From NCBI GenBank assembly GCA_963518955.1, contig CAUQKI010000012.1:1-51787 (forward strand): a stretch of DNA of 51,787 nt, written 5' to 3'. Source of the DNA: JABCPE02 sp963518955. Lineage in GTDB: Bacteria; Bacteroidota; Bacteroidia; Flavobacteriales; Weeksellaceae. A model generated the notes under the pieces. That model saw only the letters and a program-made list of their open reading frames with translations. It had not been told where the DNA came from and did no database searches. Made by a program: the position numbers and the translations under genes. Below are positions 41,092 to 50,118 of the stretch, one piece after another (position 1 is the stretch's first letter; the number at the start of each line of letters is the position of its first letter).

Positions 41092-42107
41092 TAGACATCC
41101 TCATAAAATCCTTCAACCGAGCTTTTTATCTTGACAGATGTCTTAAAAGCATTAAAACCTATATAACTGGTAATTATAAAGTTACCATCCTAGATGATGG
41201 AACACCTCAGAAATATTTGGATAAAATACAAGAACTCCATCCTGAGGTTACCATTCTAAAATCTGAAAATTACAAGGATAAAGAACAGGCCATAAAAGAC
41301 AATCTGGAGCAAGGAAAAGAAATCAACGGCTTTCAAATCCCAACCAAATTATGGAGAAATGCTGCTCAAGAAGCGTCAGAATATTTCATCATGACAGAAG
41401 ATGATGTTTGGTTTACCGAAAATGTGGATATAGATCAGCTAAAAGAAAACGCCCAAAAACACAACATCAGCCTTTTAAAACTGGGTTGGTTAGGCAACAC
41501 CAAAGACCTGCAATGGGTAGACAAAGAGTCTATCAATGACAAACTAGACAGCATTTATCCAAAAGATTTATTCCTTTCTACCCCACTTGTTATGGATTGG
41601 TTTTTCTACAATAAGTTTAAATTTTTCTCATTATTATTTAAACTAAAAAAGGTTGATAATGAAACCCCTCTGAAATATTGGGCATTAAATTCCATTCTTA
41701 TGGGATTTTGGAAAAAAGAATATTGGCTCTATGTTTGGAAAGATTCTTTTGGTAAAGTAGATGAAAAACAACAAATTAGAAACGCATCTGTATACTACCG
41801 AAAACATAGAAACAATCGCAATTTCATCGCTCACCTAAAAAGAGAAAGCATGAAAACTACATTCCAGTCCTCGGCTACCAATTCCTACCATTCGTATGGA
41901 TTTGATTTTGATGTGAATCTATTTAATCACCTTATCAACGAGGCTTGGCTTGCAGGCAATTTTGATGCTTTAGAAAATTTCCCAAAAGACTTTTCTACCG
42001 AGTATTTTGAAACTTTCATCAAAGAAAAAATCAATATTCAAGAATTCAGAAAATGGGTAGAATGTTTCAAAAATCAATATAGAAACTTAGGATGCGAAAT
42101 AGAATAA
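41088..42107 (+). CDS. Putative GT-A glycosyltransferase
   Basis: The 339-residue protein starts IDILIKSFNRAFYLDRCLKS and has VTILDDGTPQKYLDK and an acidic metal-site candidate in FIMTEDDVWF. The fold looks GT-A, but it is more divergent than its neighbours, and the C-terminal half (WFFYNKFKFFSLLFKLKK onward) has no motif I know. The operon context supports a role in the same glycan. A terminator follows. Confidence 0.7.
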   Translation: MIDILIKSFNRAFYLDRCLKSIKTYITGNYKVTILDDGTPQKYLDKIQELHPEVTILKSENYKDKEQAIKDNLEQGKEINGFQIPTKLWRNAAQEASEYFIMTEDDVWFTENVDIDQLKENAQKHNISLLKLGWLGNTKDLQWVDKESINDKLDSIYPKDLFLSTPLVMDWFFYNKFKFFSLLFKLKKVDNETPLKYWALNSILMGFWKKEYWLYVWKDSFGKVDEKQQIRNASVYYRKHRNNRNFIAHLKRESMKTTFQSSATNSYHSYGFDFDVNLFNHLINEAWLAGNFDALENFPKDFSTEYFETFIKEKINIQEFRKWVECFKNQYRNLGCEIE

Positions 42108-42131
42108 AGAGACTCTAAAAAAGTCTCTTTA
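42106..42131. terminator. Terminator between the glycan cluster and the acyltransferase gene
   Basis: AAAGAGACT/AGTCTCTTT is a perfect 9-bp stem between convergent genes, followed by a T/A-rich tract. Confidence 0.75.
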
Positions 42132-42136
42132 TTATT

Positions 42137-43243
42137 TTATTCAAAAAATAGTTTCTTCAAATCTCTATACTTCCACCATTGTTTTTTCATGGTCGGACGC
42201 TCCACAAATATAAAAAATACAGCAGATATCAGAAGGGTGATAATAGATATGATGATAAATCTTGTAAAAAGATTGTAAATCGGATCACCAAAAAACACTT
42301 TCCCTTTGAAAAACATCCCAAAAAACACATATATTATTTTATGATGCAGCATATAAATCGTGTAGCACATCCCTCCAATAATATACACTGGGCGAAACTC
42401 CATCATTTTTTTCCAAAAAATAGAAAACGGCGTAAGAAACAACAAAATAAATATATACAACCACTGAAATTCCAGCCAAACATTTCCTTGCCAAAATATC
42501 AAAAACGCAATAACACACAGAATATCAAAAACATAAGAAGACTTTATCTTATCCGAATATTCAAGGGATAAATCTGCCACTAAAAAACCAATGATAAAGA
42601 AATGCAAATAATTCAGAATGTTATGAAATCCTGTATTAATCCCTAAAAGTGGCCATAAAACAATAATTCCAAGCATCAAAGCTCTTCTTATCCATTTAGG
42701 AAGTTTGAAAATTCCTAGCGAAAGAAGTGGTGCTAATATGTAGAACTGAACTTCTATCTCTAATGTCCATAAAACAATGTTAATCAATGGATAGCGCTCC
42801 TCAGAAAAAACAATATTATGCACATAAAACAGCGATGCCAAAAAGTTTGGAAATAATTCCTGAATACTCTTATTTCCTAAAACTGTTGAAATAAATAAAA
42901 ACAGTACTAAATGAACAATATAAGGCGGTTCCAGCCGAGTAAGCCTTCTCAAAAAATAATCCTTAATAGAGACTTCCCTACCGCCATATACATATTGTTT
43001 TAAAAAAGGAAGCGATAATATAAATCCACTAATTCCAAAAAATAGAAAAACTCCCGTATGTCCTATCCCATTCCCAAAAAAAGGATAAATATAACTATGT
43101 TCCTTTATCTCAGGAAAGTTTACCTCATGATTAGCCAAAAAATGACAAATAAAAACACTTACAATAGCGATAAATCTCAGTCCATCAATATATTTTATAA
43201 TATTCCCCGACGAAGTAACCCTTTCTAATAAATGTGTATTCAT
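42137..43243 (-). CDS. Acyltransferase 3 family (OafA/YrhL-like) membrane protein
   Basis: The 368-residue protein has about ten membrane helices and begins with KYIDGLRFIAIVSVFICHFLA, the family signature (D-G-x-R, with the catalytic-type His in the first helix). Such enzymes O-acylate exported sugars. The extracytoplasmic SGNH domain of OafA is absent. It is the last gene of the aroC operon, 36 nt after the fabH-like gene, and faces the glycan cluster. It could modify the glycan made there. Confidence 0.9.
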   Translation of the reverse strand: MNTHLLERVTSSGNIIKYIDGLRFIAIVSVFICHFLANHEVNFPEIKEHSYIYPFFGNGIGHTGVFLFFGISGFILSLPFLKQYVYGGREVSIKDYFLRRLTRLEPPYIVHLVLFLFISTVLGNKSIQELFPNFLASLFYVHNIVFSEERYPLINIVLWTLEIEVQFYILAPLLSLGIFKLPKWIRRALMLGIIVLWPLLGINTGFHNILNYLHFFIIGFLVADLSLEYSDKIKSSYVFDILCVIAFLIFWQGNVWLEFQWLYIFILLFLTPFSIFWKKMMEFRPVYIIGGMCYTIYMLHHKIIYVFFGMFFKGKVFFGDPIYNLFTRFIIISIITLLISAVFFIFVERPTMKKQWWKYRDLKKLFFE

Positions 43244-43279
43244 AATGTTATAGTTTTTTTATATTTTATCAATTTCTTC

Positions 43280-44245
43280 TTATAATTCTACTATCGTTGC
43301 TCCCCAAGAAAGCCCAACACCGAAACCGACCAGCATTACCTTATCTCCTCTTTTAACTTTTCCTGTTTCTAGTGCATCTTTCAGTGCTATCGGAATGGTA
43401 GAAGAAACTGTATTTCCGTATTTCTCTAAATTGATATAGAATTTTTCCTCTGGAATCTCCAAAATTTCCCGCTGTCTTCTCAGAATATGTGCATTGGCTT
43501 GGTGAAAAATATAATAATCCACATCATTTTTAGTTAAATTATTCTTCTCCAAAATTTCTTTCACCAGCGCGGGAATTTTCTCTATCGTAAATATAAATAT
43601 ATTTTGTCCATTCATATACAGACAATTACCAACCTCATCTTCCTTGTTTATACGATTTCTACCACCGCCATTTCTCACAATGAGATTATCGTATCCGCTG
43701 CCATCCGTCCCTAAAATAAATTGGAAATTCTCTTTGGTATCATCCTTTTGTATCAAAGTAGCTGCCGCCCCATCCCCAAAAATAGTTCGATTAGATTTAT
43801 CAGACTTTCTAAGATATTTAGTATAAGTTTCGGCTGTTACCAATAAAATATTTTGGGCTACACCAGTTGCGATAAGCCCCTTTGCTATGCTCAGACCATA
43901 GACAAAGCCAGAACACCCAAGATTAAAATCCAAAGCTCCTATATCCTTTCTCAATCCGAGTCTGTCCTGCAAGACACAAGCCGTAGTAGGAAGATGATAA
44001 TCAGGACTTTGCGTACAAAACAAGATAAAATCTATTTCGTTTTTATCTATTTTTTTTAATAGTTTCTCAGAAGCTTTCACCGCCAGCTCCAGCACTGTTT
44101 CCTCTGCTGATGCTGTATATCGCTGTTTTACACCGACTTTATTAAAAATTTTCTCTGGGCTCCACTCTGGAAACTCCTTTTGTAAATCTTCGTTTGTTAC
44201 TTTTTTTTCTGGAAAATATGTTTCTATTTCAGAAATTCTAAACAT
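43280..44245 (-). CDS. 3-oxoacyl-ACP synthase III family protein (FabH-like)
   Basis: The 321-residue protein has the FabH triad: Cys111 in DFNLGCSGFVYG, His in YYIFHQANAHI and Asn in KYGNTVSSTIP. It could start fatty-acid synthesis or condense a special acyl group. Its position beside an acyltransferase and OsmC/thioredoxin genes, not with acpP/fab genes, suggests a dedicated acyl product, not the housekeeping FabH. It begins 2 nt after the osmC stop. Confidence 0.9.
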   Translation of the reverse strand: MFRISEIETYFPEKKVTNEDLQKEFPEWSPEKIFNKVGVKQRYTASAEETVLELAVKASEKLLKKIDKNEIDFILFCTQSPDYHLPTTACVLQDRLGLRKDIGALDFNLGCSGFVYGLSIAKGLIATGVAQNILLVTAETYTKYLRKSDKSNRTIFGDGAAATLIQKDDTKENFQFILGTDGSGYDNLIVRNGGGRNRINKEDEVGNCLYMNGQNIFIFTIEKIPALVKEILEKNNLTKNDVDYYIFHQANAHILRRQREILEIPEEKFYINLEKYGNTVSSTIPIALKDALETGKVKRGDKVMLVGFGVGLSWGATIVEL

Positions 44246-44247
44246 CT

Positions 44248-44670
44248 TTAGTCTACTTTTATACCATTCACATATATTTGATACCCCACCTCTACATTGG
44301 GTTCAAGTGTCTTAGAAACAGAGCAGTATTTCGCAAAGGATAGGTCTGCTGCTTTTCTTGCCTTTTCAGGATTTACATCTCCATCTACATAGAATTTTAC
44401 CATTATATTTCTAAATGGTTTCGCCTCCCCTTCTACTACTCTCTCGCCTTCTACCTCTGCCGAAAACTTGGTAATCTGCTGTTTCTGTTTTTTCAAAATG
44501 CTGACTACATCTATTCCGCTGCAGCCCGCCACAGACATCAGCAGAGCCTCCATAGGACTCACACCGTTGTTTTTATCCTCGCCTATATTATTGAGCAAGA
44601 TTTTCTGACCATTTTCATTCGCACATTCGAAAAGAAAATCGTCATTTATTCTATTTAAAGTGATTTTCAT
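44248..44670 (-). CDS. OsmC/Ohr-family peroxidase-like protein
   Basis: The 140-residue product has the two conserved Cys of the OsmC family: Cys50 in SVAGCSGIDVV and Cys116 in FAKYCSVSKT. They reduce organic hydroperoxides. The ATG at 44670 is chosen because it forms a TAATG overlap with the upstream thioredoxin-fold gene; a second ATG nine bases earlier is possible. It sits between thiol-redox genes and the fabH-like gene. Confidence 0.88.
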   Translation of the reverse strand: MKITLNRINDDFLFECANENGQKILLNNIGEDKNNGVSPMEALLMSVAGCSGIDVVSILKKQKQQITKFSAEVEGERVVEGEAKPFRNIMVKFYVDGDVNPEKARKAADLSFAKYCSVSKTLEPNVEVGYQIYVNGIKVD

Positions 44671-45227
44671 TATTTCCATTTAATGTTACAACCAAGGCTC
44701 GGTCTCTGCAATTCTTCCTGTGGCTGACCTGCCAAAAGATTTTCAAAAGCAATGACTAAATCCTCACCCGTAATCTCCTTATTATTCCCAGGTCTAGAAT
44801 CATCCATTTGACCACGATAAATCAAATCCAGCTTGTCATCAAAGAAATAAAAATCTGGCGTACATGCCGCATCATAGGCCTTTGCCACAGCTTGGCTCTC
44901 ATCGTACAAATACGGAAAAGTGAAACCTTTTTCCTCTGCAAAATCCACCATCAGCTCTGGCGAATCGGCTGGATAATTTATCACATCATTAGAATTTATC
45001 GCGATAAACTCTATTCCTTTCCCTTTATAATCTTCGTAAAGTTCAGCCAATTTTTCTATTACATGAATCACAAACGGACAGTGGTTACACATGAAAATAA
45101 CCAAAGTTCCTTTGCTTCCCTTTAAATCTTCTAAACTCTGTAACTCGTTGTTTTTCGCAGGATTAGGCAGCTCAAAAAATGGAGCTTTTGTTCCTAATGC
45201 CAGCATATTTGAAGGTGTATTTGCCAT
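44670..45227 (-). CDS. Thioredoxin-fold (AhpC/TSA/Redoxin) protein
   Basis: The 185-residue protein has a redoxin fold with the active-site motif Cys47-Asn-His-Cys50-Pro in VIFMCNHCPFV. An N-terminal LGTKAPFFELPN segment is typical of redoxins, and TPDFYFFD provides the cis-Pro region. There is no signal peptide, so it is cytoplasmic. It overlaps osmC by 1 nt and probably works with it in peroxide or thiol control. Confidence 0.9.
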   Translation of the reverse strand: MANTPSNMLALGTKAPFFELPNPAKNNELQSLEDLKGSKGTLVIFMCNHCPFVIHVIEKLAELYEDYKGKGIEFIAINSNDVINYPADSPELMVDFAEEKGFTFPYLYDESQAVAKAYDAACTPDFYFFDDKLDLIYRGQMDDSRPGNNKEITGEDLVIAFENLLAGQPQEELQRPSLGCNIKWK

Positions 45228-45242
45228 AATTTTTCTTTATTT

Positions 45243-45815
45243 TTAAATTAAATCTAATATTTCAGTAATTACATCATACCCTCTATTCTTCGCATAATAG
45301 ACTTGTAAATCATTATAAAACTGAGTTTTAGGGTAGTTTTCTGGGTCTGCTTTGTGTTTTTTCAATAGTTCCGTTCCATAGGCTGGTCTCGGCCCCCAGT
45401 GTGCTATCACTCCATCGTTTTCATCTAAAATAACCACAATAGGAATAGAACGAGTTCCGTTGGTTAGGAATTGGTCTATCAAATCTGGATTTTCATCACG
45501 ATAGGCGATTCTCACCTCATTTTTCCCTTTGAAAAATAGAGAAACTGCAGGCACTGTCTGCCCTGCATCTCCGCACCAACCTTCGGAAATAATCAATATT
45601 TTTCCTTTAAAATTCTTATTTTCAAGGGTTTTCGCCTGCTCCTCATCGGGTTTATAGACCTTCATCATTCTGCTCATTCTCTGCACCCCCAGTTTATAAT
45701 ATTCCAGCATCTCTTTTTCTGCTGGAGTTAGTTTTTCTTCGTCTTTATTAACGACTTCTTCTGTTTTCTTGAAATATTCCTCAAAAGAAATCCCTTTTTC
45801 CCAATATTTTTTCAT
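45243..45815 (-). CDS. Thioredoxin-like protein with WCGDA motif
   Basis: The 190-residue protein has a helical N-terminus of about 65 residues and a thioredoxin-like domain. The active-site position reads SEGWCGDAGQ, so only one Cys is present where thioredoxins have CxxC; RSIPIVVILDE supplies the cis-Pro. A single-Cys site suggests glutaredoxin-like or non-redox binding activity. It lies 12 nt after aroC and 15 nt before the next redoxin gene. Confidence 0.85.
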   Translation of the reverse strand: MKKYWEKGISFEEYFKKTEEVVNKDEEKLTPAEKEMLEYYKLGVQRMSRMMKVYKPDEEQAKTLENKNFKGKILIISEGWCGDAGQTVPAVSLFFKGKNEVRIAYRDENPDLIDQFLTNGTRSIPIVVILDENDGVIAHWGPRPAYGTELLKKHKADPENYPKTQFYNDLQVYYAKNRGYDVITEILDLI

Positions 45816-45827
45816 TTTGTTTTCTTA

Positions 45828-46889
45828 TTAAATTTTTCTCTGTTTATCAATAAGATACATATCCGCTAAAACGAACGCCGAAAGGGCATCCACGACAGGA
45901 ACCGCTCTCGGCAGCACACATGGATCATGCCTTCCCTTTCCTTCTAATTTTATGATATTCCCTGCATTATCTATGCTTTCCTGCGGCATCATCAGCGTAG
46001 AAACAGGCTTAAACGCCACTCGGAAGTAAATATCCATTCCATTAGAAATTCCACCTTGTATTCCGCCCGAATGGTTGGTTTTCGTAGTTCCATCAGCATT
46101 AAAAATATCATTTTGTGCTGAGCCAGACATTTTTGCTCCCTCAAATCCTGTCCCATATTCAAAACCTTTACAAGCATTGATGCCAAGCATCACCTTTCCC
46201 AGTTCTGCATGAAGTTTATTAAAAACAGGCTCTCCCAAGCCTTTCGGTGTGTTTTTTATTACACAAGTTATCGTTCCTCCTACTGTATCGCCTTTTTTTC
46301 TCGCTTGTTCTATCCGCTCTATCATGAGCTTTGCGGTAGTTTCATCTGGGCATCTCACTTCATTTTCATCTATTTTTGAAAAATCAAGCTCCTGATATGG
46401 CTTTGTGCAAGATATTTCCCCCACTGATGACACATAAGAATAAATCTCAACTTCTGGCAGCAGATGTTTTGCCAAAGTCCCTGCCACTACCCAGTTCAGA
46501 GTTTCCCTCGCAGAAGAACGCCCGCCGCCTCGGTAATCCCTAAAACCAAATTTTTGGTCATATGTATAATCTGCATGAGATGGACGATAGGCACGAGCCA
46601 AATGCTCATAATCTTTTGTTTTTTGATTCTCATTTTCAACCAAAAAACCTATTGGCATTCCTGTGGTTTTCCCCTCAAAAATCCCTGAAAGAAACCTCAC
46701 TTCGTCCGCCTCCTTTCTCTGTGTGACGATAGCCGACTGCCCTGGTTTTCTTCTACTTAGCTGATGCTGAATCTCATCAAAATCGATTTTCACTCCTGCT
46801 GGAAAATTGGTTAAAATTCCGCCATAAGCCTCCCCATGGCTCTCACCAAAGGAAGAAAAAGTCAGATAATTGCCCAATGTCCCAAACAT
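45828..46889 (-). CDS. aroC: Chorismate synthase
   Basis: AroC makes chorismate, the last step of the shikimate pathway, using reduced FMN. The 353-residue product starts MFGTLGNYLTFSSFGESHG, matching the family N-terminus exactly in position. It has RGGGRSSARET and GRHDPCVLPRAVPVV, the second and third signatures. The ATG at 46889 is used. A TTG at 46904 in frame lies at the promoter box TATATTTG, which ends 4 nt before the ATG. It is the first gene of the six-gene operon running to 42137. Confidence 0.97.
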   Translation of the reverse strand: MFGTLGNYLTFSSFGESHGEAYGGILTNFPAGVKIDFDEIQHQLSRRKPGQSAIVTQRKEADEVRFLSGIFEGKTTGMPIGFLVENENQKTKDYEHLARAYRPSHADYTYDQKFGFRDYRGGGRSSARETLNWVVAGTLAKHLLPEVEIYSYVSSVGEISCTKPYQELDFSKIDENEVRCPDETTAKLMIERIEQARKKGDTVGGTITCVIKNTPKGLGEPVFNKLHAELGKVMLGINACKGFEYGTGFEGAKMSGSAQNDIFNADGTTKTNHSGGIQGGISNGMDIYFRVAFKPVSTLMMPQESIDNAGNIIKLEGKGRHDPCVLPRAVPVVDALSAFVLADMYLIDKQRKI

Positions 46890-46893
46890 CCTA

Positions 46894-46901
46894 CAAATAT
46901 A
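46894..46901 (-). promoter_or_regulatory. -7 box of the aroC operon, 4 nt before the ATG
   Basis: TATATTTG on the minus strand followed by TAGG and ATG. No clear upstream TTTG element. Confidence 0.5.
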
Positions 46902-46924
46902 CAAATTCCTAAGAAATGAGAATT

Positions 46925-48547
46925 TTATTTTTTAATTTTTTCAATGATACTTTTCAAGTGCTTTTTTTCCTGAAAATTTAGTTTTTTCCAAACAAAACCT
47001 TGTTCAAGAGTTTTTCCTATTTTCTGAGGGAAAATCCCCAATTCGTAAAACGCTTCCAACTGGCTCAGCGTGAGAACTGGCAGAACCGTATCAAACCCAA
47101 AGACATAATTCCTTGGAACATTAAATTCCAGATTACCAACAGTAAATGTATCGTGCTTATTTAGAGAGTAATATAGTGGTTTATAAATCTGTTTCGTTTC
47201 ATAATTTCTCATCACAAATCCCAAATTAAAACTTGGGATTTTTTCCTGTAAAATCTGTGGAAACGCCAAAATACTGACTATCAAAACACTCAAACCAGAG
47301 AAAATACCCAAACACCATTTTTTAGAAAAAAATTCTCTAAAAACCACCACAAAAAACACAAAAAACACATCGATGAAAAATCTATACTGCGCTGAAAAAC
47401 AGATAACAAAAATACTTTTAACCAAGATACAGAGAAAAATAATTCCTGTGATTTTATCCTTTTGTTTCCATGAAAAAATTCCAAAAACCAGCAAAACCAA
47501 TATCAAACCGACATTGATAACGCCCTTTATCCCATCCAAGAAAAGCCAGTTCACAAAATATTCCACCGCTGAAAATTGGGAAATTTCCTCCAAAGAATAT
47601 TGTAAATCAAAAGTCTTTAAAACAGCAACTTCGCTCGATGAAATGAATAACCCGCCATATGGTTTCCAGCTAAAACCCAAATCCAAAAACTGAATCGGAA
47701 AAAAAGGATAACCGAAAGTCCAAATATTTTTCACGCAGTACAAAACACCAAACAAACCTCCTAACCAAATGAATTTCAAGCCTTTTCTGAAAATTAAAAT
47801 CGGATAAAGGAAAGCCAAAATCGGCAGCCAAAGCATCGTAGGTTTGATACTGAAAACCAAAACCGAAAAGGCAAAAAGCCGGGCAAATTCTTTATTTTTA
47901 GTTAAAATTTCATTTAAGATAATTAAAGAAAAAACTATCGCTGGCAAATCTGGGCTCGGCGACTGCACAAAAAAGAACAAAACAGGCGAAAAACAAAGCA
48001 TTACCCATGATTTTTTCTCAATAATGTACAAGAAAAATATCATCAGAAGAAGTACATTTATTCTCAGAAATTCATCTGAAAAATGCGAAAATCCTGCCTG
48101 AAAAACATGCCATGGCGACATCTGCCCCAGCACCCAGTCCAAATTCGTAATTCCTTTTACCAGCCCATACTCAGAAAGCCACTTAATCGTAGGAACATAA
48201 TACCCAAAATGGTCTAAAATAAAGGGAAAACCACTGCCCACCACCAAAGAAACCAAACTAAAACCTCCCCACAAAAGCCAGTTTTTTCGGTCTATTTTAA
48301 AAAATTCTTTATACGACTGAAAATAAAAAAACAAGAGAAAACCACAACTGATGGTAATTCGCTCTAAATCAATATTTAATGGAATTAAAAAAGACAAAAC
48401 GCTCCATATAGTCATCAAAAATAATATCCCTAAGACCAGCTGTGCGGAAAGCCCTTCCCAAAACGCTCCAAATATCTTTTGAAAAAGGCGCCCAAAACCC
48501 ATCAATACCGGGAAAATCATTAAAACTGATACAAAAATATAAAGCAT
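46925..48547 (-). CDS. Polytopic membrane protein (LIC_10190-like, GT-C-type architecture)
   Basis: The product (540 residues from the ATG at 48547) has about twelve or more hydrophobic helices. An early loop contains PFILDHFGYYVPTIKWLSEYG (shortened), and the C-terminal tail of about 120 residues is soluble. The layout, with Asp and His in an early extracytoplasmic loop, resembles GT-C glycosyltransferases that use lipid-linked sugars. I associate it with the LIC_10190 family, without certainty. The start at 48568 is also possible, but the second ATG places the first helix correctly. A TAATTTTG box lies upstream. Confidence 0.6.
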   Translation of the reverse strand: MLYIFVSVLMIFPVLMGFGRLFQKIFGAFWEGLSAQLVLGILFLMTIWSVLSFLIPLNIDLERITISCGFLLFFYFQSYKEFFKIDRKNWLLWGGFSLVSLVVGSGFPFILDHFGYYVPTIKWLSEYGLVKGITNLDWVLGQMSPWHVFQAGFSHFSDEFLRINVLLLMIFFLYIIEKKSWVMLCFSPVLFFFVQSPSPDLPAIVFSLIILNEILTKNKEFARLFAFSVLVFSIKPTMLWLPILAFLYPILIFRKGLKFIWLGGLFGVLYCVKNIWTFGYPFFPIQFLDLGFSWKPYGGLFISSSEVAVLKTFDLQYSLEEISQFSAVEYFVNWLFLDGIKGVINVGLILVLLVFGIFSWKQKDKITGIIFLCILVKSIFVICFSAQYRFFIDVFFVFFVVVFREFFSKKWCLGIFSGLSVLIVSILAFPQILQEKIPSFNLGFVMRNYETKQIYKPLYYSLNKHDTFTVGNLEFNVPRNYVFGFDTVLPVLTLSQLEAFYELGIFPQKIGKTLEQGFVWKKLNFQEKKHLKSIIEKIKK

Positions 48548-48616
48548 TATCCTTAAATATATCCGCAAAATTAATTCTATTTCGTAGATTTTTAAAAATA
48601 TTTCTCTTAAATAGTT

Positions 48617-48624
48617 TATATTTG
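48617..48624 (+). promoter_or_regulatory. -7 box of yicC-gmk-folB
   Basis: TATATTTG, 19 nt before the ATG at 48644; no exact upstream TTTG. Confidence 0.45.
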
Positions 48625-48643
48625 TGCATAAAATAAGATATTT

Positions 48644-49501
48644 ATGATATTGTCAATGACTGGTTTCGGAAGAGCTGAAGCCATTTTTGAAGGTAAAAAA
48701 ATAAATGTTGATATCAAATCTCTCAACAGCAAATCGTTCGACCTCAGCATAAAACTCCCTCTCCGTTTTAGAGAAAAAGAACTTGAAATCAGAAAATCAC
48801 TGAATGACAAGCTTTTACGAGGAAAAGTAGATTGTTTCATCACTTGTGAATCTTTGGACGGCGCGAATGATGTGAAAATCAACCAAGAAATTATAAAATC
48901 CTACATGGAGCAGCTTCGCCAATGTTCGCCAGAAGCTCCTGATTTTGAATATCTTAAAATGGCAATAAGAATGCCTGAAACCATCCAGTGCAAAACAGAA
49001 GAACTCTCTGACAACGAATGGAATCTCCTGCAAAACACTATAAATAAGGCAGTTATAGAATTTTCTAATTTTAGAAAAACCGAAGGAGAAATTTTGGGCG
49101 AAGAACTCACTAAAAACATCAAAAACATCGAAGAACTGCTGGGACAGGTTCAGCCTTTTGAGGAGGAACGAATTTCTACTATAAAAGAGCGCTATCTGTC
49201 TTCTTTAAAGGATTTTGAGCAGCTGGACGAAACTAGATTTTACCAAGAAGTGGCGTATTTTGTAGAAAAATTAGACATTTCCGAAGAAAAAGTCCGTCTT
49301 ACACAACATTTGAAATATTTCTTGGAAGTTCTTAATAATGAGGATTTTAACGGAAAAAAATTAGGTTTCATCAGCCAAGAAATCGGAAGAGAAATCAATA
49401 CTCTGGGCTCAAAGGCCAATCATCATGAAATCCAAAAAATAGTGGTCATGATGAAAGACAATTTAGAAAAGATAAAAGAACAGACACTCAATATTTTATA
49501 A
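48644..49501 (+). CDS. YicC-family endoribonuclease
   Basis: The 285-residue protein begins ILSMTGFGRAEA, the invariant YicC start, and ends with the conserved DUF1732 segment GKKLGFISQEIGREINTLGSK (shortened). E. coli YicC is an endoribonuclease affecting small RNA stability. It is followed by gmk after 53 nt, a pairing seen widely in bacteria. Confidence 0.94.
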   Translation: MILSMTGFGRAEAIFEGKKINVDIKSLNSKSFDLSIKLPLRFREKELEIRKSLNDKLLRGKVDCFITCESLDGANDVKINQEIIKSYMEQLRQCSPEAPDFEYLKMAIRMPETIQCKTEELSDNEWNLLQNTINKAVIEFSNFRKTEGEILGEELTKNIKNIEELLGQVQPFEEERISTIKERYLSSLKDFEQLDETRFYQEVAYFVEKLDISEEKVRLTQHLKYFLEVLNNEDFNGKKLGFISQEIGREINTLGSKANHHEIQKIVVMMKDNLEKIKEQTLNIL

Positions 49502-49554
49502 AAAATTTTTATCAAAACATTGATTCTATTTTAAAAATTCAAATCCAATATAAA

Positions 49555-50118
49555 ATGAACAAAGTCATCATATTTTCGGCTCCATCTGGAAGCGGAAAAA
49601 CCACTTTAGTAAAGCATAGTTTAGAGAATTTCCCACATTTAGAATTTTCCATTTCTGCTACCACAAGAGCACCAAGAGAAGGCGAAGCACACGGAAAAGA
49701 CTACTATTTCCTGACACCTGATGAGTTTAGAAAAAAAATATCCGAAGATGCCTTTGTGGAGCATGAGGAGGTCTATGCTGACAAATTCTATGGAACGCTG
49801 AAATCTGAAATAGAACGAATCTGGAAGAACGGAAAAACGGTGATTTTCGATGTGGATGTGGTCGGTGGAGTTAATCTAAAAAAGATTTTCGGAGACCAAG
49901 CCATGAGTATTTTCATCGCTCCGCCATCCATAGAAGAACTTGAAAAACGCCTAATCAAAAGAAACACAGACAGTCTGGAAACCATAAAAACCCGTGTAAA
50001 CAAGGCTCAGGAAGAACTTGGCTATCAGCATTTATTTGACCAAGTTTTGATAAATGATGATTTGGAAACTGCAAAAAAAGAAATAGAAAACATCATCTCT
50101 AATTTTACAGAAAAATGA
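49555..50118 (+). CDS. gmk: Guanylate kinase
   Basis: Gmk phosphorylates GMP to GDP. The 187-residue product has the P-loop FSAPSGSGKTTL and the GMP-binding region SATTRAPREGEAHGKDYYF, followed by the lid. It overlaps the next gene by 4 nt (ATGA at 50115), indicating coupled translation. Confidence 0.97.
   Translation: MNKVIIFSAPSGSGKTTLVKHSLENFPHLEFSISATTRAPREGEAHGKDYYFLTPDEFRKKISEDAFVEHEEVYADKFYGTLKSEIERIWKNGKTVIFDVDVVGGVNLKKIFGDQAMSIFIAPPSIEELEKRLIKRNTDSLETIKTRVNKAQEELGYQHLFDQVLINDDLETAKKEIENIISNFTEK

Noticed and set aside
47290..48101. Several short ORFs within the polytopic membrane gene
   Set aside because: They are frame shadows in a hydrophobic, AT-rich coding region.
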